From: Pseudomonas brassicacearum subsp. brassicacearum
GTDB lineage: Bacteria; Pseudomonadota; Gammaproteobacteria; Pseudomonadales; Pseudomonadaceae
Direction: 5' to 3'
Length of the DNA stretch: 64,000 bases
NCBI RefSeq assembly: GCF_008801605.1
Contig: NZ_VZPJ01000007.1
Coordinates: 124,001 to 188,000, forward strand
Shown here: in pieces, positions 53,889 through 60,929 of the stretch
Layout of the letters: each line of letters starts with the position of its first letter
How positions within the stretch are numbered: the stretch's first letter is position 1
Made by a program: the position numbers and the translations under genes
The notes under the pieces: generated by a model
The model's input: the letters and a program-made list of their open reading frames with translations, nothing else
Database searches by the model: none
Told to the model about the DNA's origin: nothing

Positions 53889-54842
53889 TTATTCCTTGAG
53901 GAAGGTCAGCAGATCCTGATTGAGGCGATCCTTGTGCGTCTCGGTCAGGCCGTGCGGCGCGCCAGGGTAGACGATCAGTCGAGCGCCCTTGATCAGCGCC
54001 GCCGAGGCTCGGCCTGAAGCGTCGATAGGCACGATCTGGTCGTCATCGCCATGAATCACCAGTGTCGGCACATCGAACTTCTTCAGATCGCCGCGGAAGT
54101 CGGTCGCCGAGAATGCCGCGATCGAGTCATAGGTATTCTTGCTGCCACCCTGCATGCCTTGCACCCAGAACGACTGGATCAGCCCTTGGGATGGCTTGGC
54201 GCCCTTGCGGTTGTAGCCGTAGAACGGGCCCGAGGCGATGTCCAGGTACAGCTGCGAGCGGTTCTCCAGGGACGCCTTGCGCAGGCCATCGAACACCTCG
54301 ATAGGCAAGCCACCAGGGTTGGTGTCTGTCTTGAGCATCAACGGCGGGACAGAGGACACCAGCACGGCTTTCTTCACTCGAGCGGTGCCGTGACGGCCGA
54401 TGTAGCGAGCCACTTCACCGCCCCCTGTCGAGAAGCCCACCAGGGTGACGTCCTTCAGGTCCAGCGCTTCAATCACCGCCGCCAGGTCATCGGCGTAGTG
54501 ATCCATGTCGTTGCCTTCCCAAGGCTGGCTGGAGCGACCGTGACCGCGACGATCGTGAGCCACCACGCGATAACCCTTCGAGGCGAGGAACATCATCTGG
54601 CCTTCCCAGCTGTCGGAGTCCAGTGGCCAGCCGTGGCTGAAGGTCACGACCTGACCATCGCGCGGGCCCCAGTCCTTGTAATACAGCTGGACACCATCCT
54701 TGGTGGTGATGTAGCTGGCGGACTGGACCACGCTGCCGACAGCAGACGCACTGGCAGCGGCCTGGACAGGCGACGCGGCCTCGGCGCTGAGGGTGGCCAA
54801 TGCCAGGGTGGCGACAGCGAGGGTGCGGTTGAATGTGTTCAT
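53889..54842 (-). CDS. Exported alpha/beta hydrolase (non-haem chloroperoxidase/arylesterase-like)
   Basis: 317-aa protein. A signal peptide ([22 protein letters not shown]) precedes a hydrolase domain with the oxyanion motif [12 protein letters not shown], the nucleophile elbow [11 protein letters not shown], Asp in [11 protein letters not shown] and His in [11 protein letters not shown]. It matches the cofactor-free haloperoxidase/esterase group. GGAGAG precedes ATG 54842. A perfect 20-bp inverted repeat lies about 110 bases upstream of the start and probably binds its regulator. Confidence 0.92.
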   Translation of the reverse strand: MNTFNRTLAVATLALATLSAEAASPVQAAASASAVGSVVQSASYITTKDGVQLYYKDWGPRDGQVVTFSHGWPLDSDSWEGQMMFLASKGYRVVAHDRRGHGRSSQPWEGNDMDHYADDLAAVIEALDLKDVTLVGFSTGGGEVARYIGRHGTARVKKAVLVSSVPPLMLKTDTNPGGLPIEVFDGLRKASLENRSQLYLDIASGPFYGYNRKGAKPSQGLIQSFWVQGMQGGSKNTYDSIAAFSATDFRGDLKKFDVPTLVIHGDDDQIVPIDASGRASAALIKGARLIVYPGAPHGLTETHKDRLNQDLLTFLKE

Positions 54843-54954
54843 CGTTTCTCTCTCCATAAGGTCGGTTTGATCTGCGGCGATCGTCGTCGATCGCGTTGGT
54901 GGGCAGATTAGAGAGAGAGGCCGTGGACGAGAACGGCGCCGGTATCGATAGCAA

Positions 54955-54974
54955 CTATTGGAAAATTCCAATAG
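54955..54974. promoter_or_regulatory. Perfect 20-bp palindrome upstream of the alpha/beta hydrolase gene
   Basis: CTATTGGAAAATTCCAATAG: two 9-bp arms around AA, fully complementary. It lies 113 bases before the hydrolase start; ATTGG-N6-CCAAT is the kind of AT-centred dyad bound by LysR-type regulators. No regulator gene is adjacent. Confidence 0.6.
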
Positions 54975-55007
54975 CTGCGTTTCGCTTCGGTTGCGAGGTG
55001 AGTCTTC

Positions 55008-55050
55008 GTGGCGAGGGAGCTTGCTCCCGCTGGGTGGCGAAGCCGCCCCA
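55008..55050. repeat. Short inverted repeat of a third intergenic family
   Basis: GGCGAGGGAGC / GCTCCCGC and GGCGAAGCCGCC form two small hairpins just beyond the glyoxalase-like stop codon. This is a fluorescens-type dispersed element distinct from the GTGGGAGC units, and it could terminate the minus-strand gene. Confidence 0.55.
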
Positions 55051-55055
55051 AACGG

Positions 55056-55703
55056 TCACACGTGTAAAAGCGGCAATGTCTTCAGGCCATTTGGCGTTTG
55101 AATATGCGCAACCAGGTAGGGTGCCGAAGGCGCTTGCAGTGCATGAAGATGGACCGGGCCAGAAAAGTTCATGGCCGTCAGGATCGCTTTGATTTTTTCC
55201 GGATTCGTATGAAAGACATCCAGTGCCAATAGCGTGCAGCCCTTGTCCTGGAGCATGTCCGCCGGATGAGGCCCAGGTGCCCATTGAATGAGGGTGGGGA
55301 TTGATCCATCCATGGGAAGGCTTCCATCAGCCGGTACGGTTATTTGCCAATTCAATGTTCCTCTCGTCATGGGTTCGACATCCCCGACAAGTCCAGGGCA
55401 GGCATCACGAGCCGCATGGATATCATCGGTGCGTGCCACCCAGGTCGCCAGGCGTGCCGGCGAATGGGGGGCCAATTGATCAAGGCCGAACCAGCGTGCC
55501 CGGTCCGGACGTATGGCGGACGGGTCCACGGCAATCACTTCGAGGTAGAGCCCGGGGCCAAGGTGCAGCAGCCTGTTATGGGTGCCCATGCGTGAATGGA
55601 CTCCGCCAGGTTGAAGGGCGACGCCCAATGCGTCAGTCACGAACGCGCAGCCGGTATCGAGGTCCGTTGCCACGATGACGAGGTGATCGATGGTGGTTTT
55701 CAT
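55056..55703 (-). CDS. VOC-superfamily (glyoxalase-like domain) protein
   Basis: 215-aa protein with IDHLVIVATDLDTGCAFVTDALGV and YLEVIAVDPSA, the pattern of the double-length Glyoxalase-like domain, found in putative lyases and dioxygenases of unknown substrate. I prefer ATG 55703 (KTTIDHL follows); an ATG four codons earlier is possible. It is 39 bases from the zinc-ribbon gene in the same direction. Confidence 0.85.
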   Translation of the reverse strand: MKTTIDHLVIVATDLDTGCAFVTDALGVALQPGGVHSRMGTHNRLLHLGPGLYLEVIAVDPSAIRPDRARWFGLDQLAPHSPARLATWVARTDDIHAARDACPGLVGDVEPMTRGTLNWQITVPADGSLPMDGSIPTLIQWAPGPHPADMLQDKGCTLLALDVFHTNPEKIKAILTAMNFSGPVHLHALQAPSAPYLVAHIQTPNGLKTLPLLHV

Positions 55704-55742
55704 GTGTTCATCCATCCGTGGGTTGGGAAGTATCTGTCGCCA

Positions 55743-55976
55743 TCAACCAAAAGAAGGCATCGGCCCCAGCGAGTGCAAGATCCACATGACCGCCGCCACC
55801 GCTGCCAGCACTGCGACCACAATACCGATCAGCACCCATTTCAGGATTTTCTGCCCTTTCGACGGCTGGGACCTTGGCGCGTGTGCCTCTACCATGTACT
55901 GAATTTCCCCGGCGCATCGCGGGCAAGCAGCAGTGTCGTAAGGGAGGAGGAACCCGCATTGATCACAGTTTGTCAT
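55743..55976 (-). CDS. Small zinc-ribbon membrane protein
   Basis: 77-aa protein. Four cysteines in CDQCGFLLPYDTAACPRC form a zinc ribbon (residues 4-21), followed by a charged linker and one membrane span (KWVLIGIVVAVLAAVAAVMWI). Such proteins are common and uncharacterised; the cytoplasmic ribbon may recruit partners to the membrane. The open frame starts at ATG 55976. Confidence 0.78.
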   Translation of the reverse strand: MTNCDQCGFLLPYDTAACPRCAGEIQYMVEAHAPRSQPSKGQKILKWVLIGIVVAVLAAVAAVMWILHSLGPMPSFG

Positions 55977-56056
55977 GTCGTCACTTCGAGGCTCAAAGGA
56001 GGGGTAGCCCTTTATGGGCTTGTTAAAACGGACCGAAAGCGCGTGGCGTCAGTCGC

Positions 56057-56857
56057 TTAATATTTGTAGACGATGCCCAGCCTGCCCATGATCTCCAGGG
56101 CGTTGATCAGGCCCAGACCGTTCATGGGCAGGCAGGCGAAGGCCTGGTATTCATCGAAGTGCGTGCCGATGGCCAACAACTTCAAGTCATGGGCCTCCAG
56201 CTGGGCGTTGAAATACTGCAGGAGCGCACGCTCCCAATCGTTGGCGCGGTTGATAGCATCGATGGCTTTACGCTCAGGCGCAGGGATTTCAATGCCCAGT
56301 TGCCGCAGCGGGGCGAGGGCATTGACGGCATCGACCCCGTAGGACGACCACTCCTTCCATTCGAACCCCGCCAACTGATTGGCCTCGGTGAGCGCTGACT
56401 CAACCTGCGTCCAAGCCCAATCCCACTGCCCGGTAGGCACCGGGATGTTTTGAATGAGCGCCTGCGCGCGCGCCTCGTCGAACAGGCAATCAAACAGATC
56501 GGCCAGGGTCTCGGCCAAATCGGGCTGAGGCCCTTGCTCCTGGGTGTCCAGGTCGTGGCTCAAGCGCTGCCACAGGCTACCGAGCTCGGCCCAGTCCTCG
56601 TCGTCCATGTCGTCATCGATCACCTGTGCCTTATGGCCGCGCGAGTAGTTATCCAGCCGCGTCTTGCGCACGCGTACGCTGCCCTCGGCGAGATCGACCT
56701 CATAACTGCGGTAATCCAGGTAGTTGGTCTGGAAAACGATGCGGTCAGCAAACACGTCATGGACGAGGCTTTCCTCAGCGTCGAAATACGCCGCGCCTTC
56801 GACGTTGCCATGGGCGGTGATGATGCGTTGAAACGACAGTGGGTCGATTGGATTCAT
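56057..56857 (-). CDS. Hypothetical protein (266 aa), tryptophan-rich, acidic
   Basis: I do not recognise a domain with confidence. The N-terminal half is beta-rich (RIVFQTNYLDYRSYEVDLAEGS), then an acidic linker (DDDMDDEDWAELG) leads to a helical half with WDWAWTQVESALTEANQLAGFEWKEWSS, reminiscent of DUF6630-type immunity-like proteins. No signal peptide or membrane span. It is monocistronic, and an ancestral role as an immunity or housekeeping factor is speculation. Confidence 0.72.
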   Translation of the reverse strand: MNPIDPLSFQRIITAHGNVEGAAYFDAEESLVHDVFADRIVFQTNYLDYRSYEVDLAEGSVRVRKTRLDNYSRGHKAQVIDDDMDDEDWAELGSLWQRLSHDLDTQEQGPQPDLAETLADLFDCLFDEARAQALIQNIPVPTGQWDWAWTQVESALTEANQLAGFEWKEWSSYGVDAVNALAPLRQLGIEIPAPERKAIDAINRANDWERALLQYFNAQLEAHDLKLLAIGTHFDEYQAFACLPMNGLGLINALEIMGRLGIVYKY

Positions 56858-57074
56858 GTGGGCGGGGTCACAGGGAGAAGGGCGAAAGGGGAGCGCCGCG
56901 TACGCTGGCCGATATCCGGATCGCGCTGATCGTACACCAAGGCCTGGGGGTTGCTAAGGGGCGGAATGTGGACTGCGTCAACTGTTGGGCGTGTGTTTGG
57001 GTCTATGCTTACCTTGCCCCCTTGAATCAGGCTTCATCCATGTACAAACACCGAACAATCCGGCGGGAGAACAC

Positions 57075-57824
57075 GTGAGACATTCGACACCGGCTGCAGC
57101 GCTGCTCTGCCTGTTGCTCGGCACGGTTGATGCCGGGGCCGAGGAGTATCAAGTCATCACCGAAGAGTGGGCACCGTACAACTATCAGGAAAACAATCAG
57201 CTCACCGGCATGACCACCGAGATCGTCCGGGCCATCATGGCGCTCACCGGGAATGACTTCGAGGTGCTGTTGCAGCCGAGTATGCGAGCCACCCAGGTAC
57301 TGAAGACGCGACCCAAGACCATCATGTACTCACTGTTCCGCACACCGGAGCGCGAGCCATTGTACAAATGGGTCGGACCGATCGTGGAAGAGTCCATCCA
57401 TCCCTATCAACTGGCCAGTACGCCGCCGGTGAACTCCCTGGAACAACTGCTGCGTGCCCCGCAGATCACCACCCGCCACGCCGGCCTGGTGCCGCAGATG
57501 TTGCAGTCGCTGGGCTTCAACAACCTGGATAAAAGCGCCACCGAGAGCAAGCTGCTTTACCGCATGCTGCTTGCCGGACGCACCAACATCATCATCGGCG
57601 ACACCGATGCGGGCGTGGCTTACTACAGCCGTCAGTTGAACATCGCGCCGGGCACGCTGCGGCGAATTCCTATCGAACTGTATCGCTCGTCGCTGTACAT
57701 CGCCTTCAGCCCTGACAGTGACGATGAAGTGGTGGCGGCGTGGGCCAGTGCGTTAGAGCAGTTGCGGCGTTCCGGGGAGTTGGAGCGGATTCAGCGGCGG
57801 TATGAGGGGGCGGTTGGACAATGA
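57075..57824 (+). CDS. Family-3 periplasmic solute-binding protein
   Basis: 249-aa protein with a signal peptide (RHSTPAAALLCLLLGTVDAGA) and the SBP_bac_3 domain (EEWAPYNYQENNQLTGMTTEIVRAIM, MYSLFRTPEREPLYKWVGP). I chose the GTG at 57075 because GGGAG lies 7 bases upstream and it starts the signal peptide. No ABC permease is adjacent, so it may be an orphan receptor or feed another system, as with many Pseudomonas PA-type family-3 orphans. Confidence 0.88.
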   Translation: MRHSTPAAALLCLLLGTVDAGAEEYQVITEEWAPYNYQENNQLTGMTTEIVRAIMALTGNDFEVLLQPSMRATQVLKTRPKTIMYSLFRTPEREPLYKWVGPIVEESIHPYQLASTPPVNSLEQLLRAPQITTRHAGLVPQMLQSLGFNNLDKSATESKLLYRMLLAGRTNIIIGDTDAGVAYYSRQLNIAPGTLRRIPIELYRSSLYIAFSPDSDDEVVAAWASALEQLRRSGELERIQRRYEGAVGQ

Positions 57825-57833
57825 ACGCACGGA

Positions 57834-57849
57834 ACCGGCGAAAGCCGGT
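57834..57849. terminator. GAAA-tetraloop hairpin after the solute-binding gene
   Basis: ACCGGC-GAAA-GCCGGT is a 6-bp stem with a GNRA loop, 10 bases after the stop. No T-run follows, so it is only a candidate terminator or 3' stabiliser. Confidence 0.4.
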
Positions 57850-57946
57850 CCCAGGTATTAATACGGCTTTCTACGCTCATAATGGTTATCATCCTTGAGT
57901 GACAAAATATGTACCAAGGCTCTGAAAACTAAAGGGAAATAGACCA

Positions 57947-58351
57947 ATGCCCAAGGCGGTTTTCGTCAGTAGAACTATTTTGTTTGGCGACTGTGATCCG
58001 GCAGGAGTGGTTTACACACCGCGATTTTCATATTTTTCAGTAGAGGCTATCTATGTGGCACTCGATGAATGGCTGGGCACGCCCGGTCTTAGAACCCTGA
58101 TGGGCTTTGAGATATTGCCGCCCGTACGCGCCATGTCAATGGAGTTTCTGATGCCTTTGACGTGGGATGATGAGTTGTCTATCAAAGTCAGCGTGGCGAA
58201 GTTGGGCGTTCATTCGTTCACGTTTTTGGTCGAAGGGTTCATTGTTAATGGGCCCTTATCTTTTGTGGCGAATGTCACTCATGTATGTGTCTCGCCGGAA
58301 ACCAAAGAAGTTGTAGCCGTTCCCGCGCAACTGAGAGCGCTTCTTTCATAA
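57947..58351 (+). CDS. Acyl-CoA thioesterase (4HBT hotdog family)
   Basis: 134-aa hotdog-fold protein. The catalytic block FGDCDPAGVVYTPRFSYF carries the 4-hydroxybenzoyl-CoA-thioesterase Asp, and the rest keeps the strand layout (PVRAMSMEFLMPLTWDDELSI). Base composition is visibly more AT-rich than most of the window, and the gene ends just before the cassette-bounding repeat, which suggests it may be of foreign origin too. Substrate unknown. Confidence 0.85.
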   Translation: MPKAVFVSRTILFGDCDPAGVVYTPRFSYFSVEAIYVALDEWLGTPGLRTLMGFEILPPVRAMSMEFLMPLTWDDELSIKVSVAKLGVHSFTFLVEGFIVNGPLSFVANVTHVCVSPETKEVVAVPAQLRALLS

Positions 58352-58401
58352 TCCGCTGGAAAGATGTTCGTCCGGACATGAGAAATCGGGGTCATAGGAA
58401 A

Positions 58402-58418
58402 TCGGGGTCAGACCACGG
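58402..58418. repeat. Left copy of the cassette-bounding repeat (TCGGGGTCAGACCACGG)
   Basis: A 17-bp motif that recurs at 60396-60411 in the same orientation with one G fewer. A shortened version (ATCGGGGTCA) is seen just before it at 58385-58394. GGTC-A-GACC inside the motif is a small palindrome. Together the two copies bracket kptA, the tRNA-like RNA and the HEPN-type gene. Confidence 0.7.
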
Positions 58419-58434
58419 TAAAAAACGGACCCAT

Positions 58435-59019
58435 TCATGTGTGAGTTTTGTCCTCTACCGTCTTCAAGTGGGCCGCAGGTACCGACTCCACCAGCCAAAC
58501 GCCATTGTCCGCCTGAAAGAACCGAACCCCTGCCTCTCTCATACCCTGTACATCAACAGCGAGTAGTACAGGTTGTCCATAGCGCTTGCCAACGGCCATT
58601 GCTGTTTCGGGACTTTCAGTCAGATGGACATGGTGCCGACTGCCTGGCATCAAGCCCTGCACCTCGATGGAGGCCATGAAGCGGCTGGCGGTTCCGTGAT
58701 AGAGCTGGGCAGGTGGTGTTTTTTCGACGTGTTGCACCTGGACCTGCCCGGTGCTGTGACCTTGTGCGGCTCGGATGCGTTGACCATCTTCAGAGAGCGT
58801 GAAACGCTTCTTTTCGTTGGTCTCGACCACCTCGTGCAGCATCTGGTAGTCGAAGGTATGGCCATGTTGGTTGGCGTTCGAAATCAGATTATCAATGTCG
58901 GCCCAACCGTCGCGGTCCAGGACGAGCCCCATGGATTCGGGGGCATGGCGTAGTACGTAGCTGAGGAGCTTGCTGATGTCGTCACGTTGTTTCTTGTTCA
59001 AGGAAAGGTCCTTTTTCAT
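58435..59019 (-). CDS. kptA: RNA 2'-phosphotransferase (KptA/Tpt1 family)
   Basis: 194-aa enzyme that transfers an internal RNA 2'-phosphate to NAD, giving ADP-ribose 1'',2''-cyclic phosphate; it removes the splice-junction 2'-phosphate of tRNA in eukaryotes. The catalytic tetrad is intact: Arg24-His25 (LSYVLRHAPE), Arg72 (EKKRFTLS) and Arg128 (GSRHHVHL). The C-terminal ADP-ribosyltransferase-like lobe shows LYHGTASRF and VHLTESPETA. In bacteria its target is not known. It is divergent from a tRNA-like RNA and lies in an AT-richer cassette, which makes RNA repair of that molecule or of damaged tRNAs attractive. Confidence 0.94.
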   Translation of the reverse strand: MKKDLSLNKKQRDDISKLLSYVLRHAPESMGLVLDRDGWADIDNLISNANQHGHTFDYQMLHEVVETNEKKRFTLSEDGQRIRAAQGHSTGQVQVQHVEKTPPAQLYHGTASRFMASIEVQGLMPGSRHHVHLTESPETAMAVGKRYGQPVLLAVDVQGMREAGVRFFQADNGVWLVESVPAAHLKTVEDKTHT

Positions 59020-59100
59020 TGGCTGATTACAGATAGTACTGTGCTTGGCGGCATGGAGGCACTCAAACGAACGTTACCCGGAGGCCGAAGCGGGCTCATT

Positions 59101-59129
59101 CTGAGTGATGTTGAGTTGATATCACTCAG
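59101..59129. promoter_or_regulatory. Inverted repeat (CTGAGTGAT - ATCACTCAG) overlapping the -35 of the tRNA-like promoter
   Basis: Two 9-bp arms, 59101-59109 and 59121-59129, perfectly complementary with an 11-base spacer. The -35 hexamer TTGATA (59116-59121) lies inside, so a protein bound here would block the promoter. It also lies 82 bases upstream of the kptA start, so it could control both directions. Confidence 0.6.
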
Positions 59130-59144
59130 TTGCGTTGGTACTAT
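59116..59144 (+). promoter_or_regulatory. Sigma-70 promoter of the tRNA-like RNA and HEPN-type gene
   Basis: -35 TTGATA (59116-59121), 17-bp spacer, -10 TACTAT (59139-59144). A G+C-rich discriminator (CCGCGAC) follows, as in stable-RNA promoters. Transcription would begin at about 59151-59152, exactly at the predicted 5' end of the tRNA-like fold. Confidence 0.7.
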
Positions 59145-59151
59145 CCGCGAC

Positions 59152-59263
59152 GGAGTAGTTGAGCATCGGTAAGCTCACCCGCCCTTTACTTAAGCTTCGG
59201 CTTTACATTATCCGCGGGGGAGAAGAAGTTTTCTCCATGCCGGTTCGAATCCGGCCTACTTCA
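59152..59263 (+). tRNA. tRNA-like RNA, type II, with a 31-nt anticodon loop (24 nt longer than normal)
   Basis: All tRNA helices can be drawn without mismatch. Acceptor 59152-59158/59256-59262 (7 bp, one G-U); D-arm GAGC/GCTC with the loop ATCGGTAA (contains GG); anticodon stem CCCGC (59178-59182)/GCGGG (59214-59218); long variable arm GGAGAA/TTCTCC (59219-59224/59231-59236); T-arm GCCGG-TTCGAAT-CCGGC; discriminator A59263. The anticodon loop is 31 nt and itself contains AAGC-TTCG-GCTT, a UUCG-capped hairpin. Without the extra 24 nt it would be 88 nt, the size of a class II tRNA. No CCA is encoded, and no 7-nt loop with U33 plus a sensible anticodon can be restored with certainty. It could be an intron-bearing tRNA, a decoy, or a tRNA-mimic leader. 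Confidence 0.75.
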
Positions 59264-59277
59264 CGTTAAGCAGCAAT

Positions 59278-60375
59278 ATGACGAGCACTATAATTTTACG
59301 TACGCGAGCTTTGAAGCTGTTCCGTACCAAGCTTGGCAATCCGGTGCGAAACCTGAACAGTGTCGTGATCGGTTTATGCGGGGTCGGTGCAGGAATCGCG
59401 TTGAAACCCAAGGATCTTGCTGTTAGTTGGGCTCCTGGTGATCTCATCCAGGCTGAGCGTGAGGCAAGAGGGTTTGCAATAAAGTCTTTGATGGTAACGG
59501 CCTGTGATGCCTTGGATCATTACCTTGAAGACTTAGGCGTTGGTCCGAGCCCATTGGCTGATATGACCTTACGTTCAGTGCTGAGAAAAGAGCCTCAGAT
59601 TATCCAAAGGGGCCAGGCGCTCACGCCAAGCGGCATATCAATGCTCGAGACGCGACTGAATGAAGTCATCGATCGCCCATCCGAGATCAAGTCTGTCCTG
59701 CGTGATTTTTCGGAAAAGTTCTGTGGCAAACAAAAAACGCTATCGTTGAATGCTCGTTGTGGTGGGCTTTTTTCCCACGCTCAAACCTTGAACGGACCTG
59801 CCATTTCCGCCATTCCTCTAAGACCGTCCTATCACTCGGCTGTGGTCCTATTGGTTGCATGGCGCAATGTACTCGTACACGACATGGATACGGATCCGCT
59901 AGATCCCAAGGTCGTTTCGGACTTGATCGCGGATAAGGAGTATCTGGCTGCCGAGCATGCCGGTATAGACTTCGAAAAAACCCTTGAGCGATACAGTTCT
60001 AAGAGCGAGCCATCTCTTAAGGATATTTCTACACTCGTCTCCATACTCATGCGGTATCTAGCCGCAATTGATGCTCGGCTAATCGCATCCTGTGATCTTG
60101 GTAGATTTGTTCAAGAGGCCGTTTGCGAGGAGCTGAACTTGCGTGGTGCGCCAGAAGATACCCTGCGGAAGTGGGCAGGCAAGAGCTATCCTGAGCGTAT
60201 TTCAAAGGCGCTTAGAATGGTCGGTAACCATGGCTTCGTTTCCACAACTTTTGACAGAAAGAAAAAAAGCTATCCTGGACGCGTGATCGCGAAGCAGGAC
60301 ATGAGTTTTCTTGATGCTAATAATTTCAAGGAACTTTCAAGCTTGGTTTTTCCAGATATTTGTAAAGGTAACTAG
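59278..60375 (+). CDS. Uncharacterised protein with HEPN-like R-x4-H motif, candidate RNase
   Basis: 365-aa cytoplasmic protein I do not recognise as a named family. The central helical part holds SAVVLLVAWRNVLVHD: Arg196-Asn197-x3-His201 fits the HEPN ribonuclease signature (Arg, polar residue, His), which cuts RNA and in PrrC, RloC and LsoA targets tRNA anticodons or mRNA. Flanking helices fit the HEPN bundle; the rest shows no known domain. It begins 14 bases after the tRNA-like 3' end with a weak ribosome site, so the tRNA-like element is its leader. The codon usage is AT-richer than the genome, typical of a transferred defence or toxin gene. Confidence 0.72.
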   Translation: MTSTIILRTRALKLFRTKLGNPVRNLNSVVIGLCGVGAGIALKPKDLAVSWAPGDLIQAEREARGFAIKSLMVTACDALDHYLEDLGVGPSPLADMTLRSVLRKEPQIIQRGQALTPSGISMLETRLNEVIDRPSEIKSVLRDFSEKFCGKQKTLSLNARCGGLFSHAQTLNGPAISAIPLRPSYHSAVVLLVAWRNVLVHDMDTDPLDPKVVSDLIADKEYLAAEHAGIDFEKTLERYSSKSEPSLKDISTLVSILMRYLAAIDARLIASCDLGRFVQEAVCEELNLRGAPEDTLRKWAGKSYPERISKALRMVGNHGFVSTTFDRKKKSYPGRVIAKQDMSFLDANNFKELSSLVFPDICKGN

Positions 60376-60395
60376 ATCGCGCCAAAATCGCAGAG

Positions 60396-60411
60396 TCGGG
60401 TCAGACCACGG
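60396..60411. repeat. Right copy of the cassette-bounding repeat
   Basis: TCGGGTCAGACCACGG, direct repeat of 58402-58418 lacking one G. An imperfect inverted partner (GTCTGATCC) follows about 20 bases later. Positions are 21 bases after the stop of the HEPN-type gene. Confidence 0.65.
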
Positions 60412-60542
60412 CTGTCAAGTTATAGTCTGATCCGGATTTTCTGCTGAGGCATAGGTCTCTGCATGCTACAGGCCAGTTCAATTCCGGATATATAGGCAGT
60501 GACAGAATCAGGCGCCTGATGAAGCCAATCGCGGCAGACGTT

Positions 60543-60794
60543 CTACCGCTCTTGATAGTACTGCGCTCTACGCCTGGCCTCTTCCCGCTCCATTTCCTCA
60601 TAATGCTTGCGTTCTTCCCGCTCCCTCTCTTGATGGCGCTCGCGGTGTTTCCTGTCTGCGGCTCGATCCATTTCCCGCTGCTGCTCCCAGTGGCGCCTGC
60701 TTGCCTCTCGATAGTCCTGGTTCCGATCACCGGCAAATGCACCCGCTGAGGTGAAGCCAATCCAGGTGAGTGCAAAAATGGCAGCCATTTTCAT
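60543..60794 (-). CDS. Small exported charged protein
   Basis: 83-aa protein. A signal peptide (MKMAAIFALTWIGFTSAGAFA) is followed by a strongly charged helix of Arg, Glu, His and Gln (REASRRHWEQQREMDRAADR). The mature part would be a single amphipathic helix or coiled coil in the periplasm. AGAGAGA upstream supports ATG 60794. Function unknown. Confidence 0.7.
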   Translation of the reverse strand: MKMAAIFALTWIGFTSAGAFAGDRNQDYREASRRHWEQQREMDRAADRKHRERHQEREREERKHYEEMEREEARRRAQYYQER

Positions 60795-60888
60795 GTACTT
60801 GTCTCTCTAGCGCAGATGTGTGCGGGAGGTGAAATTTGCGGCTTCCGGTAGACCATGAGGATGGTCGCAAGTGCATTGCTATGGGTTG

Positions 60889-60920
60889 AAAAGGGGACGC
60901 TCCAAGTTACGTCCCCTTTT
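60889..60920 (-). terminator. Terminator of the TonB-receptor gene
   Basis: AAAAGGGGACG (60889-60899) pairs with CGTCCCCTTTT (60910-60920), a strong stem with A/T runs on both sides. It begins 10 bases after the receptor stop on the minus strand and can work in both directions. Confidence 0.85.
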
Positions 60921-60929
60921 TTCTGCTTT

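Noticed and set aside
59152-59263. Group I self-splicing intron in a tRNA
   Set aside because: The extra segment is only 24 nt, far too short for a group I or II intron core.
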